Source: Mesorhizobium amorphae
Lineage (GTDB): Bacteria > Pseudomonadota > Alphaproteobacteria > Rhizobiales > Rhizobiaceae
Assembly: GCA_003240775.1 (NCBI GenBank)
Contig: QFNI01000027.1
Coordinates: 1-64,000 of the forward strand
DNA: 64,000 bases
Reading direction: 5' to 3'
In this document: piece after piece, positions 35,067 through 43,830 of the stretch
Numbering within the stretch: position 1 is the first letter of the stretch
How the letters are laid out: every line of letters starts with the position of its first letter
The notes under the pieces: generated by a model
The model's database searches: none
Told to the model about the DNA's origin: nothing
Seen by the model: the letters and a program-made list of their open reading frames with translations, nothing else
Program-made: the position numbers and the translations under genes

Positions 35067-37160
35067 TCAGGTGATGGAGACGGGGCCGGTCGCGACCGCA
35101 GCGCTTTCAGCGCCGGACGCATTCCGGCTGCGCAGCCAGTAGTAATAGGTGCCCGGCGAGCGCCCGCTGTCGGTCCAACTGTCCGAGCTTGCGGGCGCGC
35201 CGTATTCGGTTCTGACGAGGGCGGCCGTGTTCGGGTTGTTGGTGGTCGAGCGCCGGATCGTGGTCGCCTGATAGTTGGGCGAGCCCGGCGCGTTCCACTG
35301 GATGAAGGCAGAGCCCGCGCCAGGAAGCACCGACACGTCCGTCACCACGCCGGGCGGGCTGGGATCGGCCACCACGGTGAGCACGATGCTGATGCCCCAC
35401 GCACCAGGACGACCGGTTGTGGTGCGATACCGGGCCTGGAACTCGTAGTCGCTGCCGTCATCGAGGATCGGGCTGTCAGCGGTGGTGGCGTTCGGCAGGA
35501 CCGGGATCGTCTGCCATGCGCTTTCGGTGGTGCGCTTGTAGCGAAGCTCGGTGATGAGCGTGCCGCGCTCGGGTGCGGTCCATACCAGGCGCGCGACGGG
35601 CAACAGGGCCGCACCGTTCGAGATGCGCACGATGGCAGCTGAGAAGTTCGCGACCGCCGGGATCGTCTGCTCGTCGAATGTCGCGTCCACCTGGGGCGCT
35701 GTGCCCTCCTCGGCGGCTGCGTTCCAAGCGAATGCTCCCTCGCCCAGTGCCTGCACCTGGATCGAGGCGCCGATCAGGGTCGAGTGCTCGCCGAAGATGA
35801 ACTGGAAGTCGAGCACCTCGCAGTCATGATCGATGCCGAAGGAGGGCATGGCGACGCGGATAAAGCGCTCGCCATAGGCCGCGAGCCCGGCCAGGTTGCA
35901 AAACAAGGTGGCGGTCATCGCCGGGTTGGCGCGGTGCGCCTCGATCTTCATCAGGCGCCGGGTCTGCCCGTGGCTGGGCGAGGCCGTGAACTCCACCGAG
36001 CGGCTGATCTCGCCGCGCTCGGCCACGTCAGCCTGATCGATCCACGGATCGGCGTCCGCGCTCTGGTAATCATGGACGGGCGAGAGGAACTGCGCCCGGA
36101 TGGTGTTGGCCGTTTCCATGATCGACTTGCCGCGGGTCAGCCCGGCAAAGCCTGTGATCATGGTCTCGTCGATCGTCACCGTGGGCGGGCGCCACTTGCC
36201 CACCTCAAGATGGATGCCACCGTCAGCCGTCGGCACGAGACGCGCGTTGCCCGCGGCCATGAAGCGGCGCAGCACATCGCCGGGGCGCTCGTTAAAGGAG
36301 AACGTGTTCCAGATCCGATAGCGCGGCTCCGTGCCGCCGCCCTTGAGAGGGATCGGGTCGTTGCAGTCGTTGACGGCCTGGCGCCAGCCTTCGAGCGCCT
36401 GCGGCGTGATTAGCATAGAAACGGGGAGGCGCATCCCGTCCTTGTTCCAGAGATAGTCCATCACCACGCGGGCGAGGTTGTCGCTGTAGGTCCAGGTGGC
36501 CGGCGTGAAGATCGACTGCGCCGAACTGGTCGGATCGAAGATGCCCGCACGGCGCATCACGGCGCGGAAGAGCGTCCCCTGCAAGTTCGGGAACTGCTCC
36601 GACATGTTCTCCTGCGAGGGCGAGTTCATGGTGGTGAAGAGGGTCGCCACACCATCGGCCCGATGCGCTGAGGTCCACTTGCCGGGAAATACCGCGGCAA
36701 GCTCGCCATAGGCTGTCTCGACGGGAAGACCCAAGCGGAAGAGGATGCGGACATCGCCCTCATAGGGATCGGCCATGATCCGGCCATCCGTGGCCCGCTC
36801 GACCACCTCGTCGTCGATCCAGAACTCTTCGATGCTGCCGACCTGGCAGGAGGCGAGTGCGATGACTTGGTGCAGCCTGCCGTCGTGGGTCTCTCGGAAG
36901 AGGTAGGCGCCGCCCGCCTTCACCTGGCCGTAGAACGCCGTGCGAACAGGGATGGGCTGGCGGAAGTTGGTCTGCACGTCCTCGGGCTTGGGCTGCTCGG
37001 GCTTCGTGGCAAGCATCGACTGGCCGAGAACGGCGATGCCGGCCGTCGCCGCATAGCCGATGCCTGTCGCAAGCGCCGACAGCGTGCCGGGCACGATCAC
37101 CGCACCCACCGAGGCGTTGACCAGGATGGGCAGGACGGCGGCGGCAACGAGCTGCGGCAT
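35067..37160 (-). CDS. Tail tip protein, J-like, with C-terminal fibronectin type III region
   Basis: A 697-residue tail protein. The N-terminus (MPQLVAAAVLPILVNASVGAVIVPG) is hydrophobic, then comes the Rhizobiales-phage tip domain starting QTNFRQPIPVRTAFYGQVKAGG. Beta-rich central domains follow, with WTAPERG and tyrosine-rich strands near residues 520-600. The C-terminal stretch (PSPPGVVTDVSVLPGAGSAFIQW...YYYWLRSRNASG) is a fibronectin III-like domain. It plays the part of lambda gpJ in host contact. The ATG overlaps the preceding stop codon (ATGA). Confidence 0.82.
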   Translation of the reverse strand: MPQLVAAAVLPILVNASVGAVIVPGTLSALATGIGYAATAGIAVLGQSMLATKPEQPKPEDVQTNFRQPIPVRTAFYGQVKAGGAYLFRETHDGRLHQVIALASCQVGSIEEFWIDDEVVERATDGRIMADPYEGDVRILFRLGLPVETAYGELAAVFPGKWTSAHRADGVATLFTTMNSPSQENMSEQFPNLQGTLFRAVMRRAGIFDPTSSAQSIFTPATWTYSDNLARVVMDYLWNKDGMRLPVSMLITPQALEGWRQAVNDCNDPIPLKGGGTEPRYRIWNTFSFNERPGDVLRRFMAAGNARLVPTADGGIHLEVGKWRPPTVTIDETMITGFAGLTRGKSIMETANTIRAQFLSPVHDYQSADADPWIDQADVAERGEISRSVEFTASPSHGQTRRLMKIEAHRANPAMTATLFCNLAGLAAYGERFIRVAMPSFGIDHDCEVLDFQFIFGEHSTLIGASIQVQALGEGAFAWNAAAEEGTAPQVDATFDEQTIPAVANFSAAIVRISNGAALLPVARLVWTAPERGTLITELRYKRTTESAWQTIPVLPNATTADSPILDDGSDYEFQARYRTTTGRPGAWGISIVLTVVADPSPPGVVTDVSVLPGAGSAFIQWNAPGSPNYQATTIRRSTTNNPNTAALVRTEYGAPASSDSWTDSGRSPGTYYYWLRSRNASGAESAAVATGPVSIT

Positions 37161-37543
37161 CAGGCAACCCTCCACGCCATCAGCACGCGAGCGTCGGCCA
37201 CGGCGCACAAGCTGTTGCCGGAGCAGAACACCCACATCGCGCCCACCCGAACCGCGCAGGTCATGATCGTGCCGGCGACGATGGCTGCCACATCTCCCTC
37301 CTGCGGTTCGGTTGTGGGGGCAAAGCCTGCGGCCCGCATCGCGCGCGCCATGCGGATCGGCAGCGAGCGCAGGCCGAGCAGCCATTCGGCATCAGACGCA
37401 TCGGCCCAGGTCTGGCCCGAGATCGCGACCGGCGAGCGGCCCGTGCGATGCTCGATCCAGCCATCCACCATCGGCACGCAGGCGATGGGATCGACTGCGC
37501 AGCGCTGGGCCGCGAAGCCTTGGCAGAACAGGGCCGGCGTCAT
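37160..37543 (-). CDS. Phage tail-assembly protein (possible short DUF6950-type)
   Basis: A 127-residue protein between the two minor tail genes and the tip gene, coupled at both ends by ATGA overlaps. The C-terminus (GAMWVFCSGNSLCAVADARVLMAWRVA) resembles the ends of small DUF6950-type phage proteins that occupy the NlpC/P60 position. A catalytic Cys/His pair typical of NlpC/P60 is not evident. Function is inferred from position only. Confidence 0.55.
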   Translation of the reverse strand: MTPALFCQGFAAQRCAVDPIACVPMVDGWIEHRTGRSPVAISGQTWADASDAEWLLGLRSLPIRMARAMRAAGFAPTTEPQEGDVAAIVAGTIMTCAVRVGAMWVFCSGNSLCAVADARVLMAWRVA

Positions 37544-38127
37544 CAGAAATCGGGCCAGCGGATCGTCTTGAACACCAGGCTCGGCACGTGCTCCATCGAG
37601 CGGTCGGGCGTGCTGGCGCGGTGGTTCTGGTCGCGGTCGCCGTACCAGCCGTTTGCCGGGAAGGCACGGTTGAACATCATGTTCTCCGAGGACAGCGTGG
37701 CGGACTGGATGGCACCCTGCCCTTCCTGAGCGGAGGTACGGTCGACCGTCGGCGGCTGCATCAGGCCGTAGTGGACCGGGATCAGGCCGCCCACGGGCTG
37801 CCAGGTGTCGTTGAACAGGATCAGGTAGATGGAGATCGGCTGCTGGTCGGCTTCACCCGTCTCGGACAGCGCCAGCGGCAGAAGATCGGGGTCTAGCCCC
37901 GAAAGTGTCATGGAGATGCGGCGCGAGGTCTCGCCCCCGTCGAAGCCCAGCCCTTCGATCTGCACCGCACCATAGGTCGGCAGCCAGGTTCGGCCGGCGA
38001 AGTCGAGTTCGGTGTCACCCGCCCAACGGCGCACGGTCTCCGACTTGAAGAACGCCTCAGCACCCCATGCCACACGAACGGTGCCGGCCGAGAGGATGGC
38101 AATCTGCTCCGGCGTGAAGAAGGCCAT
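37543..38127 (-). CDS. Minor tail protein
   Basis: A 194-residue protein starting MAFFTPEQIAILSAGTVRVAWGAEAFF. Beta-rich, with IEGLGFDGGETSRRISMTLSGLDPDLL, and a conserved C-terminus SLVFKTIRWPDF. It occupies the place of a lambda gpL-like tip protein, upstream of the J-like gene. Its start overlaps the preceding stop codon (ATGA). Confidence 0.65.
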   Translation of the reverse strand: MAFFTPEQIAILSAGTVRVAWGAEAFFKSETVRRWAGDTELDFAGRTWLPTYGAVQIEGLGFDGGETSRRISMTLSGLDPDLLPLALSETGEADQQPISIYLILFNDTWQPVGGLIPVHYGLMQPPTVDRTSAQEGQGAIQSATLSSENMMFNRAFPANGWYGDRDQNHRASTPDRSMEHVPSLVFKTIRWPDF

Positions 38128-38786
38128 CAGAGGTCCTCGACGAAGTTCACCGTGGGCGAGGCGGAGCGGCGCAAGAGGAGATCGAGGTCCATCTCCTGGT
38201 CGGACGCCAGCCGCATCCGGCAGATCGGGCTGCCGAAGACGACGCCGTTCGTTGCGCCGACAGCCTCGCGCAGAGGCGGCCAGATGTTCACCGTCACCTG
38301 TGAGCCGTTCACCGCGGGATGGCCCTTGATGCGGTAGAGCCGCTCCCCGATCGAGAAGTGCTGGCCGTGCCGGATCGTGCCCGCGAACGAGACGGACAAG
38401 ACAAGCTGCGTGGCCCGGCGGGGAGCGGGGGTTGCCACGGTGGCAGCAATGCCGGTGTCCTCGGCAAAGAAAGGCTCGTCGTCCTTGGGCATGGGGTTGA
38501 GAAAGCCATACCCGCCCGCCGCGAAAGGCTGGTCGGCGCCACCCAGCGGGATCAGCACCGAGCCCATGCCGCCTTCGAGCTCGACCTGCAGCGAGCGCCA
38601 TGCCTGCCGGGCAGCGGAGCCCTTGACCCGGATATTGCCAAGCGTGGCCTTCCAGCGGCCCGCATCGGACGCTGCAATCTGCCTGGCACCGCCTGAGATC
38701 GCAGCCGAGCCCCGCGTGTTGCGGAACTCGGGATTGATCGCGAAGTCCCGCGGCGGCAGGAGGTTGATCGGCCAGAGGAGGGCCAT
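38127..38786 (-). CDS. Minor tail protein
   Basis: A 219-residue protein starting MALLWPINLLPPRDFAINPEFRNTRGSAAISG. The pattern (N-terminal NLLPPRDF, mid-region GQHFSIGERLYRIKGH) is typical of distal tail proteins in Rhizobiales siphoviruses. It lies between the tape measure and the next minor tail gene. The start at 38786 is chosen over an ATG 8 codons upstream because of the family-like N-terminus. Confidence 0.65.
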   Translation of the reverse strand: MALLWPINLLPPRDFAINPEFRNTRGSAAISGGARQIAASDAGRWKATLGNIRVKGSAARQAWRSLQVELEGGMGSVLIPLGGADQPFAAGGYGFLNPMPKDDEPFFAEDTGIAATVATPAPRRATQLVLSVSFAGTIRHGQHFSIGERLYRIKGHPAVNGSQVTVNIWPPLREAVGATNGVVFGSPICRMRLASDQEMDLDLLLRRSASPTVNFVEDL

Positions 38787-38800
38787 CAGATGGAACCACC

Positions 38801-38827
38801 TTGACGGCACACCCTATCTGCTATGCT
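38801..38827 (+). promoter_or_regulatory. Candidate sigma-70 promoter of the moron at 38853
   Basis: TTGACG at 38801-38806 and TATGCT at 38822-38827 with a TGC just before it (extended -10 style). The spacer is 15 bp, slightly short. It points away from the tail operon and lies 25 bp upstream of a strong ribosome site. Confidence 0.5.
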
Positions 38828-38852
38828 GTTCTGAAACATCAGGAGGTGACCA

Positions 38853-39212
38853 ATGCAGATGCTCGGTGGGCCAATGTTCGAGTTCGAGGATTTTATCTTC
38901 CGGCAGGAAGACTCCCTCGCAGTTGGAACGGTCGTGCTGCGCTTCCCGGACACTCTCGAAGCGGGGGAAGTGACCCACCACGTTAAGGTGCGGGTCCGGA
39001 TCATGGCGCCTGGCCACCTGACCCTTGATGAGGTGCGCGAGAAAATGCTGGAGACCGCGAAGGTGCAGCTTGCCGCCGCCGTCCAAATGGTCGAGGGCAA
39101 ATCGGCGCAGCAGCTTTTTGCCGAAGCCGAAGAGCGCTTGGAGCAGGAAGGTGATGCGGCAGAAGCAGAGCGGAAACGAGAGCTCGACGAGCTGTTCCCG
39201 AACTCTGCCTAA
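38853..39212 (+). CDS. Small acidic plus-strand moron between tail genes
   Basis: A 119-residue protein behind CAGGAGGTGACCA. It has a beta-rich first half (FEFEDFIFRQEDSLAVGTVVLRFPD, VTHHVKVRVRIM) and a helical acidic second half (LFAEAEERLEQEGDAAEAERKRELDEL). It is transcribed against the tail operon and overlaps the tape-measure stop region by 4 bp. No family is recognised; it could be expressed from the lysogen. Confidence 0.65.
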   Translation: MQMLGGPMFEFEDFIFRQEDSLAVGTVVLRFPDTLEAGEVTHHVKVRVRIMAPGHLTLDEVREKMLETAKVQLAAAVQMVEGKSAQQLFAEAEERLEQEGDAAEAERKRELDELFPNSA

Positions 39213-41767
39213 AACTCGCGCCGCTCCGTCTCGATCATGAGGCTCTTGAAGTTCTTCTGGACCGCCTTGGCCCCCTGCACCGCGCCATTGCGCTCAGCGC
39301 GCGCGCTGGACCGATCGATGTAAGCCCGCCAGCCGCCATCATCGTCGAAGGCGACACGCGCGACCCGCTCAACAACTTGAATGCCTCCGGACGTTCCGCG
39401 AGCGGACGCGGGCAGCTTGGCTTGTGGCGGCGCAGAGAGGGCCACCGGCACCTTGCCTCCGTTCGGCAGCGGAATGACCGCCTCTTGACCGTGAACGACA
39501 CCACGGGCCTGCCCACGCCGACCCCCAGTGTTTGCCGTTCCAGACGAGAAGCCGAAGAACTTTCCGATGCCGCCAAGAATGCCACCGATCCCGCCCCCTC
39601 CTGCGCTCTTAGACGGGGCGAAAAGGCTGTCGAGCGCCATGTTGAGCACTCTGTCAACGACCCGATCCAAGGCATTTCGCAAAGCTTCTGCGGCGCTTTT
39701 TCCTTGGCGCAGATCGTTGACGAAGCCGCCCAGAACGTCGCGGCCAAGGTCGGCAAATTCCTCAGACGCACGTAGGGCCTCTGCCTGACCATTTTTGAAC
39801 TGCTCGGCAGCAGCGCCTGCCTTGGCGTAGTTCCCGGCGAGTGTGTCGATCTTCGCGGTGAGTTCTGGGGTGATCGTCAGCCCGGCACGCTTCGCTGCGT
39901 TGAGAAGTTCTACCTTCGTGCGGGCCTTCTCGGCCGCAAAACCGTAATCATCAATGCCAGTGGTCAGGCCCTTTTGCGCTTCAAGCTCGGCGTTCATTAC
40001 GTCGATGCGCTTTTGCACATCGTCGATGGAGCCCTGGAAGATTTCGTCGGGGGAGCGCTGCTTGCGCGCGCGAGGCGTATTTCCAACAGGTGCGGAGGCG
40101 CGGCCCTGCGCGTAAGACTTTGCATCGTCGACGGTGCGACCAGCGCCTAGGATCGTCGGGTTGGCGTTGATTGAGGCTTGCGAGATAAGGCCGGAAAGCG
40201 GGGTGCCAGGCGCGGCCCGCAGCACCTTGGCTGCATCGCCCGCCCCGAGGAAGTGGGCAAGCTGAAGCGCCGCTTCGTCAACGTGGACACCGGCCTGCTG
40301 TAAGACCGCAGCGTTTTCTCTGGCGTAATTCGCAATAAGCGCCCGCGACCGCGTTCCATCCTTGCGCAGGTCGAGAATGGCCTGATCCGTCATCCTCGCC
40401 GCTTCAGCGGGGTAGACTTTCCGAAACTGGTCCAGCCATGTCGAGTTGATGAACTGGCCGGCGCCAGTCGCAGACGAGTTTGGGTTCTTGGCGTCGTTCC
40501 GGCCGCCGCTCTCAGCGCGGACCACACGGTTTACAAACGCGTTGATCGCGCCGCTAGCCTGCTCCAACTCGCGCTGGAACTGCGACGGGGTGTTGCGGGC
40601 GCGGAAGTCCTGCGCCTCTGCGGGGTTGAGGAATTGCCCGCCGTCGCTCGAAAGCGGCGAAAGCCCTCCAAGGGGGTTGCTCCGCTCAACCTCCGATTGG
40701 ATGTTCTGGAAATTCGCCAGGAAGGCTTTGGCTTGTTCGATAAGGGTCTTGAAGTTAGGGATCAGCTTGCCAGAAACAGCCTCCGCAATGTCGGTGATTG
40801 CAGAGGCACCCTGAGGACCGAGGCCGACAAGCTGGGCCGTCAGCGCGGCTGCGATGCCCTTGAGCCTCTCGCCAGACACTGAAACCGTGTTGATACCGCC
40901 GTCGATGCTGCGAAGCTCCTTCTGCACTTCAGGAAGGCTTCCGCGCAACGCGGCGAAGGCGCTGATGACCTTGGCAACACCTTCATCACCAGTAACGGCG
41001 AAGCGCTCGTTCAGCGTGGCGATTATCCGATCAAAGTCGGCCATAGTCGCCGTTTCATTGCTGACAGCGCCCTCTAGGGCAATGATTTGCTGCCGGGCCT
41101 CTCCTGCTACGGGTCCAAGCTGAGCAAGCGCTGCCGATGCATCCTCGAATTGGCTACGAAAGACATCAGCTACGTTGCCTCTGGTCACTTGAAGGGCTGC
41201 AATTCGCTCTTGCTCGTCTGCGGCCCTCTTCAGTTCGTCGGCATAAGCTTTGAGCGCAGGAACCGAGTCGCCGTAGCGCTCCGCAACACGCTGAATAAGC
41301 GCTGCCTGTTTCTCGATTTCCTCGCTCGTGGCCTGCCCGCCAGAGATCCACTCGCTGAAGTAGGAGGCGGCAGCGGCGGTGACGCCAACGGTGGCAATGG
41401 CAACCAACCCAAGCGGGTTCAGAAGGCCGGTGACCGCGCCAACTGCCCCGCGGGCCAGCCCGCCGAACGTACCCATCGCACTGGCCGACTGAGCAATCTG
41501 GCCGCTCTGCTGCGCCAGCGTCTGCGTAAGAGACGCGCCGCTCGAAAGCTGGGTAATCACGTCGTTGAGCTGGAAGCCAAGGTTTCGGGCTTCTGTCGCC
41601 GAGTTCCGGAAGGCCGCAGGCAGCTTTTCTTCAAACGCACCGGAGCCACGTCGAAACTTAGCAAGCGTGCGCTCATAGTCGGCAGCGGCCTTCGCCAATC
41701 CCTGAGTGTATTGCGCTGTGTCGGTTCGCAGTGCGAGAACGACCTCAGCGGCGGTGCGTGCTGCCAT
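39209..41767 (-). CDS. Tail tape measure protein with embedded lysozyme-like domain
   Basis: An 852-residue tape measure protein setting tail length. Seen: phage tail-length N-terminal domain (VLALRTDTAQYTQGLAKAAADYERTLAKF), a hydrophobic stretch at about residues 103-137, long helical coil regions, and a muralytic-type domain at about 410-540 starting VVRAESGGRNDAKNPNSSATGAGQF (Glu near residue 419), similar to phage transglycosylase domains. The Gly-rich GGGGIGGILGGIGKFFGF segment near 730 is a typical C-terminal hydrophobic tail part. Confidence 0.88.
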   Translation of the reverse strand: MAARTAAEVVLALRTDTAQYTQGLAKAAADYERTLAKFRRGSGAFEEKLPAAFRNSATEARNLGFQLNDVITQLSSGASLTQTLAQQSGQIAQSASAMGTFGGLARGAVGAVTGLLNPLGLVAIATVGVTAAAASYFSEWISGGQATSEEIEKQAALIQRVAERYGDSVPALKAYADELKRAADEQERIAALQVTRGNVADVFRSQFEDASAALAQLGPVAGEARQQIIALEGAVSNETATMADFDRIIATLNERFAVTGDEGVAKVISAFAALRGSLPEVQKELRSIDGGINTVSVSGERLKGIAAALTAQLVGLGPQGASAITDIAEAVSGKLIPNFKTLIEQAKAFLANFQNIQSEVERSNPLGGLSPLSSDGGQFLNPAEAQDFRARNTPSQFQRELEQASGAINAFVNRVVRAESGGRNDAKNPNSSATGAGQFINSTWLDQFRKVYPAEAARMTDQAILDLRKDGTRSRALIANYARENAAVLQQAGVHVDEAALQLAHFLGAGDAAKVLRAAPGTPLSGLISQASINANPTILGAGRTVDDAKSYAQGRASAPVGNTPRARKQRSPDEIFQGSIDDVQKRIDVMNAELEAQKGLTTGIDDYGFAAEKARTKVELLNAAKRAGLTITPELTAKIDTLAGNYAKAGAAAEQFKNGQAEALRASEEFADLGRDVLGGFVNDLRQGKSAAEALRNALDRVVDRVLNMALDSLFAPSKSAGGGGIGGILGGIGKFFGFSSGTANTGGRRGQARGVVHGQEAVIPLPNGGKVPVALSAPPQAKLPASARGTSGGIQVVERVARVAFDDDGGWRAYIDRSSARAERNGAVQGAKAVQKNFKSLMIETERREF

Positions 41768-41779
41768 AGGGAGAAGCCC

Positions 41780-42010
41780 TTGAAGATTTTAGTTGGGGCA
41801 GCTTGCGTAGCTGTGATCGCGTTCGTGCTGTTTTACTTCTACCAAGCGCGCCAAGAGGCCAACGCGGCGGCAGAAGCCAAACAAGCTCAGATGATGCAGA
41901 GAGTATGCCGCCGGGAGCTTGAAGGAGGGCGGTCAAAACCTCTTCTAGAGCAGTGCTTAGACTGGGGCTTTGTCTCGCAGAGAGAATTGAGTCGCGCTTT
42001 GGGCGGGTAG
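41780..42010 (+). CDS. Small single-span membrane protein, TTG start
   Basis: A 76-residue protein with an N-terminal membrane segment (KILVGAACVAVIAFVLFYFYQA) then a charged helix with two cysteines (RVCRRELEG, LEQCLDWGF). It starts with TTG at 41780 behind AGGGAG and is divergent from the tape-measure gene 12 bp away. It is another moron candidate. Its size and topology suggest a superinfection-exclusion or regulatory membrane protein, but that is only a guess. Confidence 0.55.
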   Translation: MKILVGAACVAVIAFVLFYFYQARQEANAAAEAKQAQMMQRVCRRELEGGRSKPLLEQCLDWGFVSQRELSRALGG

Positions 42011-42071
42011 GCCCGCTCAGGCAGGACTCAGTTCGATCCTCATCAGATGTTTCCCCAGCCAGCTTCGCGTA

Positions 42072-42476
42072 TCAAGCCGTCAGACCTAACAGCGATTTCA
42101 CGATCCGCGCAGCTAGCCGAACGTCAGTCGTCTCCCCAGCGCCGAACGTGATTTCCTCGCCGCAGCAGCACCAGTCAATTGCTCTGGCCTGAACCCTCAG
42201 GCCATCCATCGTTTTCGCGTGCTGGCCCTCGATCTTGCCGACGATCTCGCCGCAAACCTCGTAGAGGTGGTCGGAAAGGGCATAGGCCTCATCGCTCGGC
42301 TCTTCCTTAGCGAAGGCCTCGACCGAGTTGTACTGAGCGACCGCCTTGTTGAACTCCATTTCCAGCGCCAGCAGATCGCTGTCGGGATGCGGCTGCACGT
42401 TGGTCGCCGTGACCATCGCCATTGCAGGGAGCACCTTCAAAAAGGCGCGCTTCGTGCTATCTTCCAGACCAGCCAT
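42072..42476 (-). CDS. Hypothetical protein downstream of the antirepressor operon
   Basis: A 134-residue helical protein behind AGGAG. It starts MAGLEDSTKRAFLKVLPAMAMVTATN, which could be a weak Tat-like or hydrophobic lead, and has a conspicuous CCCGEEITFG segment near residue 105. Such small proteins with a host-like N-terminus (DSSRRAFL...) occur among Rhizobiales phage accessory genes. Function unknown. A hairpin at 42511-42543 separates it from the gene upstream. Confidence 0.55.
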   Translation of the reverse strand: MAGLEDSTKRAFLKVLPAMAMVTATNVQPHPDSDLLALEMEFNKAVAQYNSVEAFAKEEPSDEAYALSDHLYEVCGEIVGKIEGQHAKTMDGLRVQARAIDWCCCGEEITFGAGETTDVRLAARIVKSLLGLTA

Positions 42477-42510
42477 GGTCGGGTTCTCCTGAAACCTGAT
42501 TGATGGATAG

Positions 42511-42543
42511 GCCCGGTTCGGAGGTGCGAACTCCTAGCCGGGC
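42511..42543. terminator. Hairpin between 42072 and 42550 genes
   Basis: GCCCGG...CCGGGC with an inner GGAG/CTCC pairing, followed on the plus strand by CGATTTTTATT. It sits between two minus-strand genes. The T-run faces the plus strand, so it may stop readthrough from plus-strand morons rather than the antirepressor operon. Confidence 0.5.
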
Positions 42544-42549
42544 CGATTT

Positions 42550-42843
42550 TTATTCCGCAGACCAGCCGATCGCGGCGCTTGCGGCGATGTCGCAGCACTC
42601 CCCGACGATATCTGCGAGTTGGCGTCCAAGCTCGTTGTCCACGAAGGACTTGATGGGCTCCAGCCAGTTGCCCTCGCCCATGATCATGAGGTGGATGTTC
42701 GCCTCGTCGCCGCGCAACCTTGCGAGGACGACCTCGAAGTCTCCGCCCCCGACGGTGTACTTTTTCAGCTCGTCATACTGGAGCGCATTCCCGTCCACGG
42801 GGCGAAGGGGGATCACGTTGGGCGAGATCTCTCCTTCCATCAT
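42550..42843 (-). CDS. Small protein coupled to the antirepressor
   Basis: A 97-residue protein whose ATG overlaps the antirepressor stop codon (ATGA). Acidic; it contains FEVVLARLRGDEANIHLMIMGEGNWLEP and a C-terminal helix with paired cysteines (IVGECCDIA). No family is recognised. Its coupling suggests a function linked to the antirepressor. Confidence 0.55.
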   Translation of the reverse strand: MMEGEISPNVIPLRPVDGNALQYDELKKYTVGGGDFEVVLARLRGDEANIHLMIMGEGNWLEPIKSFVDNELGRQLADIVGECCDIAASAAIGWSAE

Positions 42844-43574
42844 GCCGCCCTCCGCATCCGGATCGTGTCAGGCACTCGCTTTGAGAAATATTCCAACCCC
42901 TTCGCCGTAATCCACGAACGGGGGCGGACCTTGTCGTCCACGATTTCGGACTTCACCTCGAAGATGCCCATCTGGATGTAGCGAACCCGAGGCACCAATG
43001 CGGTGCCCTGGTAGAAGACGTAATCCTGCTTCAGCCAGCGGGTGAAAAGGTTGGGCTGGCATTCAAGGGCGCGACCAGCGTTCTGGAAGCCATAGAGCCC
43101 ATCAGCGTTCACGTAGCGGTCGTAGAAGCCGACCTTGGGCTTGTCCGCTTCCACCCTCGCCTCAAGACGCTCAACCTTCTCGACGTTCTGGAGAAGGAGG
43201 CTCCTGAGAACAGAGGGGTCGTCCAGATTGAGGGGCTGGTGGGCGCGGCGCTCGCACTCCATGAAGTAGCGTCGGACTTGCCGACCGCGCTCGTTGTTCT
43301 CGACCATGCCAAGCTCTTTGCCCATATCGAGCGTCAGCACGTATTCCTTCGATGGGCGCCCGCCGGAGGAGTTTTCGCCAATTCCGGCGAAAACCTCAAA
43401 GTCCACGCCTTGCACGAAGCCGTAGTGGTCGATCCGCGCCTTCATCCAGTTGGAGAAATCGCGTCCGACCTCAAGAAAGCGGTGAAGATCGCGACCATTG
43501 ACCGTCTGAATGGCGGCTCCGCCGATGCTGCCTTCCACGACAGCCGGGAATTGATTATCTGTGTGCTCGTCCAT
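42840..43574 (-). CDS. Phage antirepressor (AntA/AntB domain plus KilA-C domain)
   Basis: A 244-residue two-domain antirepressor. The N-terminal AntA/AntB domain (about 22-95) reads VNGRDLHRFLEVGRDFSNWMK...YVLTLDMGKELGMVENNERGRQVRRYFMECER. A linker helix (VEKVERLEARVEADKPKV) leads to a C-terminal ANT/KilA-C domain (about 130-240) ending WITAKGLEYFSKRV. Such proteins inactivate phage repressors and trigger induction. The ATG at 43574 follows AAAGGAA. It is downstream of a small Arc-like gene in a P22 immI-like arrangement. Confidence 0.88.
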   Translation of the reverse strand: MDEHTDNQFPAVVEGSIGGAAIQTVNGRDLHRFLEVGRDFSNWMKARIDHYGFVQGVDFEVFAGIGENSSGGRPSKEYVLTLDMGKELGMVENNERGRQVRRYFMECERRAHQPLNLDDPSVLRSLLLQNVEKVERLEARVEADKPKVGFYDRYVNADGLYGFQNAGRALECQPNLFTRWLKQDYVFYQGTALVPRVRYIQMGIFEVKSEIVDDKVRPRSWITAKGLEYFSKRVPDTIRMRRAA

Positions 43575-43650
43575 CTCGGTTCCTTTCAACCGTTGGTGGG
43601 ACTGCCTGCTGCGCCAACAGCGGGTGGTAGAGTGCGGCGAGGCGGGTTTC

Positions 43651-43815
43651 TCAGGCCGTTTGCCTCGCCGCCGCCGTCTCCTGAAGGAGACGAAGCGCCT
43701 GAACGATCAGGGTGTTCTGCGAAGCCGCTTCACGCTTCGCCTTTCTTTCCAGCCAAAGCTTGAGGTCCGCAGGGATGCGGCACGTCAGCCTCGGCATTTC
43801 CTCACATGGGTACAC
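43651..43815 (-). CDS. Arc-like ribbon-helix-helix protein (short)
   Basis: A 54-residue protein from the GTG at 43815 behind AAAGGA (5-nt spacing); an alternative ATG at 43797 gives 48 residues. The sequence MPRLTCRIPADLKLWLERKAKREAASQNTLIVQALRLL follows the Arc/MetJ pattern: a short strand (LTCRIP) then two helices. It sits between the operator-like gap and the antirepressor gene, like P22 arc. Confidence 0.75.
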   Translation of the reverse strand: MYPCEEMPRLTCRIPADLKLWLERKAKREAASQNTLIVQALRLLQETAAARQTA

Positions 43816-43830
43816 GTCCGTCCTTTCATG

